A DNA stretch of 64,000 nt from positions 1-64,000 of the forward strand of contig NZ_CXWE01000001.1 in assembly GCF_001404515.1 (NCBI RefSeq). Reading direction: 5' to 3'. This stretch comes from Roseibium album (lineage in GTDB: Bacteria > Pseudomonadota > Alphaproteobacteria > Rhizobiales > Stappiaceae). Below the pieces are notes generated by a model. That model saw only the letters and a program-made list of their open reading frames with translations. It was not told the origin of the DNA and did not search any database. Positions within the stretch are counted from its first letter, which is position 1. Every line of letters starts with the position of its first letter. Positions 44,441 through 54,418 of the stretch are shown here, piece by piece. The translations under genes were made by a program, and so were the position numbers.

Positions 44441-45412
44441 TTGGCGATCTGTGCACTGGGATATCTGGGAGTGCGATCCGACAATCTTGATGATTGGTCG
44501 GAGTTCGCCGGCGGACTTTTGGGGATGCAGAAGGTCGATGCAGGTGGTCAAAACCTGAGTTTTCGCATGGACGACCGGAAACAGAGACTGGTCGTGGCGA
44601 ATGAACCCGGCGATGCGCTTTCCTTCATGGGCTGGGAAGTTGAAACCGCAGACGACCTTCAACGATATGCGCAAAGGCTCGATACCGCGAACATAGCAGT
44701 TCAGCCAGGCAGCCGTGACCTGGCTGACCGCCGTTTCGTTGAGCAACTGATCCAGTTCGATGATCCGGCGGGTAACAGGATCGAGCTGTTTTACAAGCCG
44801 ATGGTCACAACCGATCGTTTTGTGCCGGGTCGCCCGCATAGCGGATTCAAGACCGGAACACTCGGTATGGGGCACGCGGTCTTGTGCGTTGCTGACCCGG
44901 ATCTTCTGGTGCCCTTTTACACGGACCTGCTCGATTTCCAGCTGAGCGACTACGGTCTCAAGCCTGTTCCTCTCTATTTCTTCCATGTGAATGGACGTCA
45001 CCACAGTTTTGCGCTCGTGGGGGGAGGCAGCGCAGGCTTTCATCATTTCATGATCGAGTTCGGAACGCTCGATGATGTGGGTCAGGGGCATGATCTTGCC
45101 ATCGAACAAGACCTGATCGCTTACACGCTCGGACGTCACACGAACGACTGGATTACCTCATTTTATGCACGTTCCCCGTCCGGTTTCTTTGTCGAAAGCG
45201 GGTGGGGCGGGCGGATAATCGATCCAGCTGCGTGGGAACCGCATGAGACGAGTGTCGGTCCCAGTTTCTGGGGACATGACCGACCATATCTGCGCGAAGA
45301 ATTGCGGCGGAAATTCAAGGAGAAGCGTCTTGAACTGGCCGCAAGGGGAATTCAGGCGCCACCAATCGTGGACTGTCCCTGGCTCTATGGCGAGATCGCG
45401 AAATCCGGTTGA
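44441..45412 (+). CDS. Type I extradiol dioxygenase (BphC-like), copy 2
   Basis: This 323-residue protein has the two-module plan of 2,3-dihydroxybiphenyl dioxygenase: ALGYLGVRSDNLDDWSEFAG at the start, then metal ligands His in MGHAVLCVADPDLL (about 147), His in FHHFMIEFGTLDD (about 208) and Glu in SGFFVESGWGG (about 262), plus YFFHVNGRHHSFAL. The start is TTG, reached from GGGTTGGGAAG; the family begins at about this residue. It overlaps the following hydroxylase frame region. It opens the ring of a catechol next to a hydroxyl group. Confidence 0.85.
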   Translation: MAICALGYLGVRSDNLDDWSEFAGGLLGMQKVDAGGQNLSFRMDDRKQRLVVANEPGDALSFMGWEVETADDLQRYAQRLDTANIAVQPGSRDLADRRFVEQLIQFDDPAGNRIELFYKPMVTTDRFVPGRPHSGFKTGTLGMGHAVLCVADPDLLVPFYTDLLDFQLSDYGLKPVPLYFFHVNGRHHSFALVGGGSAGFHHFMIEFGTLDDVGQGHDLAIEQDLIAYTLGRHTNDWITSFYARSPSGFFVESGWGGRIIDPAAWEPHETSVGPSFWGHDRPYLREELRRKFKEKRLELAARGIQAPPIVDCPWLYGEIAKSG

Positions 45413-45432
45413 AATCAGGACGGTCGGGCAGA

Positions 45433-46896
45433 ATGACAACAAGCGACACTGACTTTGACGTTGCGATCACCGGTCTTGGGCCAACCGGCGCAGTGCTGGC
45501 TGCGCTGCTCGCTGACATGGGCTGCAGGGTCCTGGTTCTGGATCGGGAAGCCGACATCTACGATCTGCCGCGAGCGGTGCATTTCGATAACGAGATCATG
45601 CGCGTGTTGCAGTGGATCGGAGCCGCCGATCGCTTCAAGGACAAGTTGATTGTCAACAAGGGCATGCGCTTCGTCGACAAGAACAACACCGTGCTGCTGG
45701 ACTGGCCGCGTCCACAGGAGGTGACGTCGAACGGGTGGTTTGCCAGCTACAGATTTCATCAGCCTGATCTTGAACGTGTGTTGCGTGATAGCCTGCGCGA
45801 GCGCGACGGAGCCACCATTTTGCTGTCGCACCAGCTCGACGCCCTGCAAGATATGGGTGACAAGGTCCTGTTGCGTTATGTCGACAGGTTGAGCGGCACG
45901 GTCCATCATGCCACGGCCCAGTTTGCAGTCGGTTGTGACGGTGCAAATTCCACTGTCAGGCGCATCATGGGCTCACAAATGAACTCTTTGGGATTCAAGC
46001 AACGCTGGCTCGTCGTCGACGTCATGCTGAACCATGAGATGCCGCAACTGGGTGATTTTACGCTGCAATATTGCGATGCCGACACACCGGCAACCTATTG
46101 CAGAAACGTAGGCCTGCGACGCAGGTGGGAGTTTGCACTGCCAGATGACCAGACCGATCAACAGGCATCGGAGATCTCGAACGTCTGGCAGCGCCTTTCG
46201 AGGTGGCTGGAACCCGAAGATGCGCAAATCGAACGCCGGGCAATTTATACATTTCGATCCGAGGTCGCCGGGGTCTGGGTAAAAGGGCGGTTGATGATTG
46301 CCGGCGATGCGGCGCACCTGACGCCGCCCTTCATGGGCCAGGGATTGTGTGCGGGGATCCGGGATGCGGCAAACCTTGCCTGGAAACTTGCCCGGTGTTG
46401 CCGCGACGAGAGTGAAATCCCACTCTTGAAGACCTATGAGACGGAGCGGAAACCGAACGCAGCAGAATACATCGGTACAGCCGTGCGGCTGGGCGAATTG
46501 ATCAACCGAATGGGCAACTCAGGCAAGGCAGAAAGACCGCAGCAAATGCAGGATTTGCAGAACGTCATAGGCCCTGGAATAGGGAGAGCCTCCGATCCGG
46601 CCAGGGGCAAAACATTCTCTCAGCCTGTTCTCAAGAACGGAAGAAAACTGGATGACGAGATCGGCCATGAACTGGCACTGATCACGGTTGATCCCGTCGA
46701 ACCGGGTGAATTCCCTCTGGACGTACGGGTCATCGATGCGCGTGTTGAACCGCCGCTGGCAGATTTGTTGGGTGCTATCGGTGCCACGAGCGTCCTGCTG
46801 AGGCCTGACAAACGCATCTTTGCAGTTGCCAATTCACCCGACCAAATCAAAGTCATGCTTGTCGAGGCCGCCGAGCAGTTTCGAAATGTGAACTGA
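45433..46896 (+). CDS. FAD-dependent aromatic hydroxylase (MhpA-like), copy 2
   Basis: This 487-residue protein resembles 3-(3-hydroxyphenyl)propionate hydroxylase. It has DVAITGLGPTGAVLAALLAD, FAVGCDGANSTVRRIMG (DG) and RLMIAGDAAHLTPPFMGQGL (GD), and a shorter C-terminal region than copy 1. The ATG at 45433 is chosen because the upstream TTG overlaps the dioxygenase stop and has no better ribosome site. It is only modestly similar to copy 1, so the two probably act on different rings. Confidence 0.8.
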   Translation: MTTSDTDFDVAITGLGPTGAVLAALLADMGCRVLVLDREADIYDLPRAVHFDNEIMRVLQWIGAADRFKDKLIVNKGMRFVDKNNTVLLDWPRPQEVTSNGWFASYRFHQPDLERVLRDSLRERDGATILLSHQLDALQDMGDKVLLRYVDRLSGTVHHATAQFAVGCDGANSTVRRIMGSQMNSLGFKQRWLVVDVMLNHEMPQLGDFTLQYCDADTPATYCRNVGLRRRWEFALPDDQTDQQASEISNVWQRLSRWLEPEDAQIERRAIYTFRSEVAGVWVKGRLMIAGDAAHLTPPFMGQGLCAGIRDAANLAWKLARCCRDESEIPLLKTYETERKPNAAEYIGTAVRLGELINRMGNSGKAERPQQMQDLQNVIGPGIGRASDPARGKTFSQPVLKNGRKLDDEIGHELALITVDPVEPGEFPLDVRVIDARVEPPLADLLGAIGATSVLLRPDKRIFAVANSPDQIKVMLVEAAEQFRNVN

Positions 46897-46960
46897 ATAT
46901 CGCGGTATCAACGGCCGGTCGACACGCTTCGATCATTTGCAGTCCGGATCTCGCTCAACC

Positions 46961-46976
46961 CGGACCTTCTGGTCCG
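46961..46976. other. Short hairpin between convergent genes
   Basis: CGGACC-TTCT-GGTCCG forms a 6-bp stem with a 4-base loop, 65 bases after the hydroxylase stop. No T-run follows. It may contribute to mRNA ends. Confidence 0.4.
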
Positions 46977-47119
46977 AATGCGTATATCTGCCCGATTTTG
47001 CGTGAACCTTGAAGGGGATGACCACAGGGCCTGAAACCGGGCGGCAGTCCGCCGCGCTCAACAAACCCCTGCCGGGCCCAACTCACAATCTGCTTCATTG
47101 AACCACCGCAACTAGAGGT

Positions 47120-47141
47120 TCCCGCCCGGTACCAGGCGGGA
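47120..47141. terminator. Candidate bidirectional terminator
   Basis: TCCCGCC...GGCGGGA forms a 7-bp stem around an 8-base loop, in the 289-base gap between the convergent hydroxylase and alcohol-dehydrogenase genes. No long T-run, so the call is tentative. The rest of this gap shows no gene. Confidence 0.4.
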
Positions 47142-47185
47142 TTGCCTCATTAGCATTGACCTCCAGGCATCATCTGTCCGGTCGC

Positions 47186-48298
<1,113 letters not shown>

Positions 48299-48338
48299 AG
48301 TCTGCCTCCAAATATTTCGCTTGCATTGAGAATAAAAA

Positions 48339-48357
48339 ATTCTCATGATTTGATAAT
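48339..48357. promoter_or_regulatory. IclR-type palindrome, site 4
   Basis: ATTCTCATGATTTGATAAT sits in the 90-base divergent gap between the alcohol-dehydrogenase and IclR genes. A further half-site, ATTGAGAAT, is at 48,325. Confidence 0.65.
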
Positions 48358-48388
48358 CAGTCTTACAATTTGAGAAAGATCCGTCAAC

Positions 48389-49147
48389 ATGCACCTTGAA
48401 CGACTGATCAATCTTCTGGAGATCATCGCTGTTGCCGGGCGTCCGGTTTCTGTGCTCGAGGTGCAAAAGGCAACCGGCCTGCCAAAGCCCACCTGTTACA
48501 GGCTGGTGCAGACACTGGTGGAGAGAAAACTCCTGGATCAGCCTTCCGACGATGGCCACTACGTTGTCGGCGAGCGCCTGATCCGGATTGCGTTGCTGGG
48601 AAAATCGGATGTCGATGTCCGCCGCTGCGCCGCACCACTTTTGAAATCTGCGGCCACCAATTTCAACGAAACAGTATTTTTGGCACGATTTCGCGACAGC
48701 AAGGTCGAGATCATTCACGTGGAGACCCCGGACGATCCGGGCCGCGCCTATATTCATCCGGGCCTGGGTGAACGCCCGATGCATGCCTGTTCATGCTCGA
48801 AAGCGATTGCCGCATTCGCGGAACCTGAATTTCAGGAGAAAATCCTGTCCCGCAGCATGAAGCAATATACCGAGCACACCAAGATCACCGAAGCTGAGCT
48901 TCGGGCTGAATTTAAGGAAATATCCGAACGGGGCTTTGCCGATTGCGATCAGGAGATTGACCTGGGCATCGCGAGCGTTGCTGCGCCGGTTTCAATCGGG
49001 AATATCGGCGCCACCTTCAGCGTCGGTGCCGTAGGACCCATCCGCAGGTTTGAAAAGAATTATCGCCATGAGATCGGACGAAAGCTGACCGGTCTCTCGG
49101 ACAAAATCAGTGGAGCAATCCAACTCTGCAATGTCGCGGAGGTCTGA
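48389..49147 (+). CDS. IclR-family transcriptional regulator (formaldehyde/methanethiol end)
   Basis: This 252-residue protein has LINLLEIIAVAGRPVSVLEV, QKATGLPKPTCYRLVQTLVE (winged helix) and the effector region LGERPMHACSCSKAIAAFAE, RGFADCDQEIDLGIASVAAP. Divergent from the alcohol dehydrogenase gene and 85 bases before the SBP56 gene. It and the aromatic-cluster IclR could both read the shared palindrome; which one does is open. Confidence 0.85.
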   Translation: MHLERLINLLEIIAVAGRPVSVLEVQKATGLPKPTCYRLVQTLVERKLLDQPSDDGHYVVGERLIRIALLGKSDVDVRRCAAPLLKSAATNFNETVFLARFRDSKVEIIHVETPDDPGRAYIHPGLGERPMHACSCSKAIAAFAEPEFQEKILSRSMKQYTEHTKITEAELRAEFKEISERGFADCDQEIDLGIASVAAPVSIGNIGATFSVGAVGPIRRFEKNYRHEIGRKLTGLSDKISGAIQLCNVAEV

Positions 49148-49232
49148 GCGTTGCACTGTTTTTTGGCCCGATAGCGGGCCCGATAATGCGTGTCCGAAAA
49201 CGGGCATTGTTACTTGAAAGGGAGGAATAACA

Positions 49233-50633
49233 ATGAACCTCAGGCCAGATCCTACATTTCACGCATCACCAAAACTTGCCATGCAGGCACCAGTGGAAAA
49301 CTACGCCTTTACGGTCATGCTCAGCCCTGATGGATCGCAATCAGATGGCATTGCCGTAGTCGACCTCAAGCCGGATTCCGACACTTACGGCCAGATCGTG
49401 CATCAGGTGATCGTGCCCAACAAGGGTGATGAGTTCCATCATTTCGGCTGGAACGCCTGTTCATCGGCACTGTCACCACTATCGGGTCACGCATTTCTTG
49501 AAAGGCGCTACCTTATCGTGCCGGGCATCCGTTCGTCGCGCATCTATGTGATCGACGTCAAGGAACCGCTGGAAGCCAAGATCCACAAGACAATCGAGCC
49601 TGAAGAGGTCTTTGCCAAGACCGGATACTCACGACCTCACACAATTCATTGTGGCCCTGAAGGCATCTATGTCAGCTGCCTGGGTGGACGCGGTGAAGAC
49701 GGTACCGGCGGACCTCCCGGCATCTTCATCATGGACTGCGAAACCTTCGAAATCATCGGACAATACGAGATGGATCGGGGCAAGCAGGACAAGCATTATG
49801 ATTTCTGGTGGAACCTGCCACAGGATTACATGGTGAGTTCGGAATGGGGGCTGCCGCCGCAATTTGAGAACGGGATCGTCCCGGAGGACCTGCTGTCCAA
49901 CAAATATGGCCACTCGATCCACTTCTGGGACCTGCGCAAGCGCAAGAACATCCAGACAATGGACTTTGGCGAGAACTACCAGATGGCGCTGGAAATCCGA
50001 CCGGCCCACGATCCGACCAAGTCATACGGGTTTTGCGGCGTCGTGGTCGACACGACCAATCTGCAGGGCGCAATCTTCACCTGGTGGCGTGACGATGACG
50101 GCAAGTGGCAGTCCAAGAAGACGATCACCATAGATCCGCGTCCTGAAAAGGCTGAAAACCTGCCGCCACTGCTGCAGGGCTTCGAGGCCGTCCCGCCGCT
50201 CGTGACGGATATCGACCTCAGCCTTGACGACAAATACCTTTACGTCGCCTGCTGGGGATTGGGAGAGATGCATCAATATGACGTCTCCGATCCGATGAAC
50301 CCGGTTCTTGCCGGAAAGGTTGAGCTCGGTGGCATCGCGCGGGGTGCCAAGCATCCTAATGGCAAGGACTTTGCCTATGGCCCGCAGATGGTCGAGATCA
50401 GCCGTGACGGCAAACGCGTTTACTGGACCAACTCGCTCTATTCGACATGGGACGATCAGTTCTACCCGGAGTCCTCGGGCGGCCAGATGGTCATGGCCCG
50501 TGTCGGCGAGAATGGCGGACTGGAACTCGACAAGGATTTCTACATCGACTTCCCGGACGGTTTGCGCGCGCATCAGATACGGTTGGAGGGCGGTGACTGC
50601 TCGACGGACAGTTTCTGCTACCCTTCGGTCTGA
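49233..50633 (+). CDS. mtoX: SBP56-family methanethiol oxidase
   Basis: This 466-residue selenium-binding-protein-family (SBP56) enzyme has EFHHFGWNACSSALSPLSGH, GYSRPHTIHCGPEGIYVSCL, FWWNLPQDYMVSSEWGLPP and DITLSLDDKYLYVACWGLG-like DIDLSLDDKYLYVACWGLGE, the conserved His/Cys set of MtoX. Bacterial members convert methanethiol to formaldehyde, sulfide and peroxide. GGGAGG before ATG. The SCO1 and MauG-like genes often found beside mtoX are absent in the window; instead a membrane protein follows 3 bases later. No obvious signal peptide. Confidence 0.8.
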   Translation: MNLRPDPTFHASPKLAMQAPVENYAFTVMLSPDGSQSDGIAVVDLKPDSDTYGQIVHQVIVPNKGDEFHHFGWNACSSALSPLSGHAFLERRYLIVPGIRSSRIYVIDVKEPLEAKIHKTIEPEEVFAKTGYSRPHTIHCGPEGIYVSCLGGRGEDGTGGPPGIFIMDCETFEIIGQYEMDRGKQDKHYDFWWNLPQDYMVSSEWGLPPQFENGIVPEDLLSNKYGHSIHFWDLRKRKNIQTMDFGENYQMALEIRPAHDPTKSYGFCGVVVDTTNLQGAIFTWWRDDDGKWQSKKTITIDPRPEKAENLPPLLQGFEAVPPLVTDIDLSLDDKYLYVACWGLGEMHQYDVSDPMNPVLAGKVELGGIARGAKHPNGKDFAYGPQMVEISRDGKRVYWTNSLYSTWDDQFYPESSGGQMVMARVGENGGLELDKDFYIDFPDGLRAHQIRLEGGDCSTDSFCYPSV

Positions 50634-50636
50634 CAC

Positions 50637-51305
50637 ATGCCCGAACTAGCAACGACGACGGCCCTTTGGTGGGCCGTCATCATTTCCGGAATCTATCACG
50701 GCATCAATCCCGGCATGGGATGGCCCCTGGCCGTTTCGGCAGCGTTGATGGAACGCGACCACAAGGCACTGCCAAGGGCGCTTGCCATGCTGGCATGTGG
50801 GCATTTCCTGGCGATGATCGGCATATTGCTGCCTTTCTCGCTGATGCTGTTCCTCGTCGAATGGGAAGTTGAAATCCGCATCGGAGCAGGGCTTCTGGTG
50901 ATCGCGATGGGGGTGTATCTGCTTGTCAATCGCAGGCATCCGAAATTTCTGGCACGCGTGCATCCCGCCCGGCTGGTCTTCTGGTCGTTTCTTGCGGCCA
51001 TGGCCCATGGGGCCGGCCTGATGCTGGTTCCGATCTATCTGGGTATCTGCGAGGTCGGCAGGGATGATGCCGGCCATCTGGCGGCTCAAAGCCTGATGAA
51101 CAACAATGTCCTGACGGCCTTTCTCGTTGCCGCGGTGCATACGCTTGCCATGATGGTCTCCGGAGGGCTTGTCGCCGTCACCGTATACTTGTGGCTCGGT
51201 CTGAAATTCCTGTCAAAATCCTGGTTCAATCTGGACCTGGTCTGGGCCCTGAGCCTGGTCGTCGTCGGCGTCTTTGGCATTTATTCCGCCTATTACGGGC
51301 ATTGA
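50637..51305 (+). CDS. Polytopic membrane protein coupled to mtoX
   Basis: This 222-residue protein has about six hydrophobic segments. The N terminus has the unusual motif IYHGINPGMGWPLAVSAALM, with His and Asn-Pro in the first membrane region; the middle has AMAHGAGLMLVPIYLG with another His in a membrane segment. His residues inside membrane helices suggest a metal or small-ion transporter, as in HupE/UreJ-type nickel proteins or TauE-like exporters, but no family is claimed. It starts 3 bases after the mtoX stop, so it may supply copper or export a product. Its 3' end is duplicated at 53,864. Confidence 0.6.
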   Translation: MPELATTTALWWAVIISGIYHGINPGMGWPLAVSAALMERDHKALPRALAMLACGHFLAMIGILLPFSLMLFLVEWEVEIRIGAGLLVIAMGVYLLVNRRHPKFLARVHPARLVFWSFLAAMAHGAGLMLVPIYLGICEVGRDDAGHLAAQSLMNNNVLTAFLVAAVHTLAMMVSGGLVAVTVYLWLGLKFLSKSWFNLDLVWALSLVVVGVFGIYSAYYGH

Positions 51306-51310
51306 TCCAA
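51141..51310 (+). repeat. Direct repeat, copy 1 (3' end of the membrane-protein gene)
   Basis: The last 55 codons and a few following bases recur at 53,864-54,033, with identity highest over the last 90 bases (TGGTTCAATCTGGACCTGGT onwards appears unchanged). The intervening 2.7 kb holds the chemoreceptor gene. Confidence 0.85.
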
Positions 51311-51394
51311 TTTGATCTGCGTCCGGTAGTCATGTGCCGGCTTCTTCACAAGGGCCCGGGTTGTCCGGATACTCGTCCAGTCTCATTTACGAAA

Positions 51395-53503
51395 TCAGGC
51401 AACCCGGATCCCCTGAAGAAATCTGTCGACTTCATTGCGCAGTGACTCTGACTGTCGTGACAGGTCGCCCGCCGAAGACAAGACTTGCGCTGCTGCTGCA
51501 CTAGATCCAGCCGCGGATTGATTGACCTCGCCGATACTGTCCGAAACTTCTTGCGAGGCAACGGCGGCCTGTTGCACATTTCCGGCAATCTCACTGGTCG
51601 CAGCGGATTGCTCCTCGACGGCTGCGGCAATCGAAGCGGCAATCTCGTTCAGGTCACTGATGGCGGAAGTGACCTTGCCGATTGCTTCCGCCGACGTTTG
51701 TGTCGAATCCTGAATGGCATTTATCTGCTCGCCGATGTCCGTGGTCGCACTTGCAGTCTGAGACGCCAGATCCTTTACTTCCGAGGCAACAATAGCAAAA
51801 CCTCGGCCGGCCTCACCAGCACGTGCGGCTTCGATCGTGGCATTAAGCGCAAGAAGGTTTGTCTGCTCAGCAATGTCCTGAATGAGGGACACAACAGCAC
51901 CTATCTTTGTTGCAGCTTCTGACAGAGCGCCAACTTTTTCGACTGTTTCCTCGGCTTCTGCAGAAGCCGCCTGAGCTTTTCTGGATGAATCCTCGGCCTG
52001 ACGACCTATCTCCTGGACCGAGGCGGCCATTTCTTCAGTCGCCGCCGCGACGGTCTGCACGTTACTGTTTGCCTGATCCGACGAGGTTGCGACCACGCCT
52101 GCCTGCATACTGGTTTGCTCAACCGTGCTGGTCATGGATTGCGCAGTTGTCTGTAGTTCGGTCGATGCTCCCGACACGGAATTGATGATGGAACCGACCG
52201 CCCGTTCGAAGTCGTTGGCAAGATCCTCCATCATGCGCTTCTTTTCAGCTTCAGCCTCCAGAGCGGCATTTTGCTGTTCCTGTTCAAGTGTTGCCGCCCG
52301 GATCATGTTTTCCTTGAAAACCTGTACGGCCTTTGCCATCTCACCGATCTCGTCACGCCGTGCCACGGAAGGGACTTCGGTGGAGATATCATTCTCGGCC
52401 AACCTTGCCATGGCACCTGTCATTCCGGTCACCGGGCGTACGATCGAGCGAGCCGTCAAATAGCTGACTGCGACACCCAACACCAGACCGAGGCCGAGCA
52501 GACCCCAGACCAGCCTGGTCAGACTGTCGACGCTCGCCGCAATGTTTTCCGCGTCCTGCGTCATGAGTGCGCGTTGATTGTCGACCATTCCGCCACCACG
52601 GATGCCGTTGTCATCCTTTGCCCCGACAAGCGTTGTGAGCAGCTTTCCGGCACGAGGTGCAGCTTCGTGTTTGAGGGCGTAGTTGGCGGCGTCCCACCGC
52701 TCAGACCCCCTGATTCCAAACATTTTTGCAGGCAGCGGCGCGAAATTTTCGCGCGACGCCAAAAATCGTTCAAACGCTTCAAGCTGGTCTGGCTTGAGTT
52801 GATCCTTGCTGCCGGTCAGGTCCTCGAACCTCTTTGAATTCTTTACCCAGAGCGTTTCGAAATTTGCCTGGAAGTCTTTGTCGCCGGTCAGCAAGAATGC
52901 CCGAATGTTCGCCAGTGAAAGACCAAGTGTGCCTCGCACATCGGCCATCATGCCAAGCAATTTCTTGCGTTGGTGCTCGTCGCTGGCCGGTGGCAAATTG
53001 CCTTCGATATCGATCATCTTGGTGATGTCCGCGACCATTGATGCTGCAAGAGGGGCCGCCTCCTCGATCAAGATTTTTGTCGCAGGAAACTGATCTGGAC
53101 TTTTCGCCAGAGCCTCGACCTGGTTCTGGGCTTCGGCGAATTCGTCAAGAACAACCTTGAATGCGTTCCATGAGTCAACGTTCTCCGGATTGGTCCAGTT
53201 CGTTGACAGCTCATCGATCTTTCCACGCAGTTGTGCAATGTTTTGCCAGACCGCTTCCCGCTCGACCTTGAAGTCCGGATTTCCCGTCAACATCCATCCA
53301 CGCAACGCGGCGAGAGTCCCGTAGATGTCCCGAACCATGGATTGACTGCTGTTTGATGTGGGAATTCTCAGTCCGTCGAGCCTTTGAACGTTGGTTTCGA
53401 TTTGCCTGACGCTCACGAGTGTCGTCACCACCGAAACAACCAGAACGGCTACAAGCGCAAAACACCCGGCATAGATCCTGCCACCAATTTTGACATTGAA
53501 CAT
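51395..53503 (-). CDS. Methyl-accepting chemotaxis protein
   Basis: This 702-residue receptor has a transmembrane helix near residues 10-32 ([20 protein letters not shown]), a long periplasmic helical sensor region (about 33-335), a second membrane helix [20 protein letters not shown], a HAMP domain and a cytoplasmic signalling domain whose tip is [20 protein letters not shown] and [20 protein letters not shown]. No C-terminal CheR pentapeptide is seen. The start MFNVKIGG is preceded by GGAGGGAG; a 15-codon extension lacks this. The ligand is unknown. Confidence 0.9.
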   Translation of the reverse strand: MFNVKIGGRIYAGCFALVAVLVVSVVTTLVSVRQIETNVQRLDGLRIPTSNSSQSMVRDIYGTLAALRGWMLTGNPDFKVEREAVWQNIAQLRGKIDELSTNWTNPENVDSWNAFKVVLDEFAEAQNQVEALAKSPDQFPATKILIEEAAPLAASMVADITKMIDIEGNLPPASDEHQRKKLLGMMADVRGTLGLSLANIRAFLLTGDKDFQANFETLWVKNSKRFEDLTGSKDQLKPDQLEAFERFLASRENFAPLPAKMFGIRGSERWDAANYALKHEAAPRAGKLLTTLVGAKDDNGIRGGGMVDNQRALMTQDAENIAASVDSLTRLVWGLLGLGLVLGVAVSYLTARSIVRPVTGMTGAMARLAENDISTEVPSVARRDEIGEMAKAVQVFKENMIRAATLEQEQQNAALEAEAEKKRMMEDLANDFERAVGSIINSVSGASTELQTTAQSMTSTVEQTSMQAGVVATSSDQANSNVQTVAAATEEMAASVQEIGRQAEDSSRKAQAASAEAEETVEKVGALSEAATKIGAVVSLIQDIAEQTNLLALNATIEAARAGEAGRGFAIVASEVKDLASQTASATTDIGEQINAIQDSTQTSAEAIGKVTSAISDLNEIAASIAAAVEEQSAATSEIAGNVQQAAVASQEVSDSIGEVNQSAAGSSAAAAQVLSSAGDLSRQSESLRNEVDRFLQGIRVA

Positions 53504-53863
53504 TCCCACTGCTCCCTCCAGCAACGGTTGAATGCAGCACCAGATCAATGAATAATGTGATCTGTCGCATACAATTTTAAGTCGATTTTATTAGAGTTGC
53601 TCTAGGTAAATTTATGATTAAGTAAGAAAGTATTTGATGATATTCATGCGTTAGTAAAATTAACTAGTAAACAGCCTATTGTTAATTTTTAGGTCCTTAA
53701 ATATTTCTACATCACATGTATCGCCCGCTCGTTTTTTACCGATTAAACACTAGGGAATTCGGTTCGAGAATGGTGTGACCGAGCGTATCGTAAAGACCAT
53801 TGACCGGGACTGTGAAGACTGTTCATTAAATGTTTGGTGTAGCGCGATGCGCAATCGAATCGA
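53504..53863. other. AT-rich intergenic region upstream of the chemoreceptor
   Basis: From about 53,570 to 53,740 this stretch is markedly AT-rich and holds no gene. It is the likely promoter region of the chemoreceptor gene and separates it from the duplicated fragment. Confidence 0.45.
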
Positions 53864-54028
53864 ATGCTGATTGCGATGGTCTCCGGAGGGTTTGTTGCTG
53901 TCACCGGATACCTGTGGCTCGGTTTGAAATTCCTGTCAAAGTCCTGGTTCAATCTGGACCTGGTCTGGGCCCTGAGCCTGGTCGTCGTCGGCGTCTTTGG
54001 CATTTATTCCGCCTATTACGGGCATTGA
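53864..54028 (+). pseudogene. Duplicated 3' fragment of the membrane-protein gene
   Basis: A 54-codon frame (AMVSGGFVAVTGYLWLGLKF...GVFGIYSAYYGH) copies the end of the gene at 50,637-51,305 in the same orientation, with a few differences in its first half (L to F, Y to G changes) and an apparently unchanged second half. It lacks the first four or more membrane segments and is not expected to work. It is the right copy of the direct repeat around the chemoreceptor. Confidence 0.85.
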
Positions 54029-54418
54029 TCCAGATTGGCCTGCATCGGATGCGAAAAGCTACACATCCTTGATGCAATAACGGGGCGCGTCTTGTCAGCT
54101 GTTGCTTTGTCGTCATTACGCCGGTTCATCAGCCGCCGAGCCTGATTTGCATATCCACCAGAATGAAAAAGGTGGGTCGATTGCAGGCTGCAAAAACGAA
54201 AATGCAATCTTTGGCAGTTGAGAATTTAGCCCCGTGACGTGCAGTTCATGGTGCCATCGGGAAGGTGGCGAATTGGCTCGGACAGAAGAATACCAAGCCA
54301 GGAGGCATGATTGCCATGCTTGTCCAAAAAAATGCGGAAAGCGGACGTGGACATACCAAGTTGTCAGTCACGGTCGTCTTGAGTGCAGCAGTTCCTGTGG
54401 TTATTACACCCCTCCTTG
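54029..54418. other. 390-base region without a recognised gene
   Basis: Frames up to about 70 codons on both strands have no family signal. Nothing identified beyond the ends of the neighbouring repeat and the convergent symporter gene. Confidence 0.4.

Noticed and set aside
49165..49180. Hairpin GGCCCG-ATAG-CGGGCC as a terminator of the IclR gene
   Set aside because: The T-run lies before the stem, not after it, so it does not fit a rho-independent terminator for either strand.
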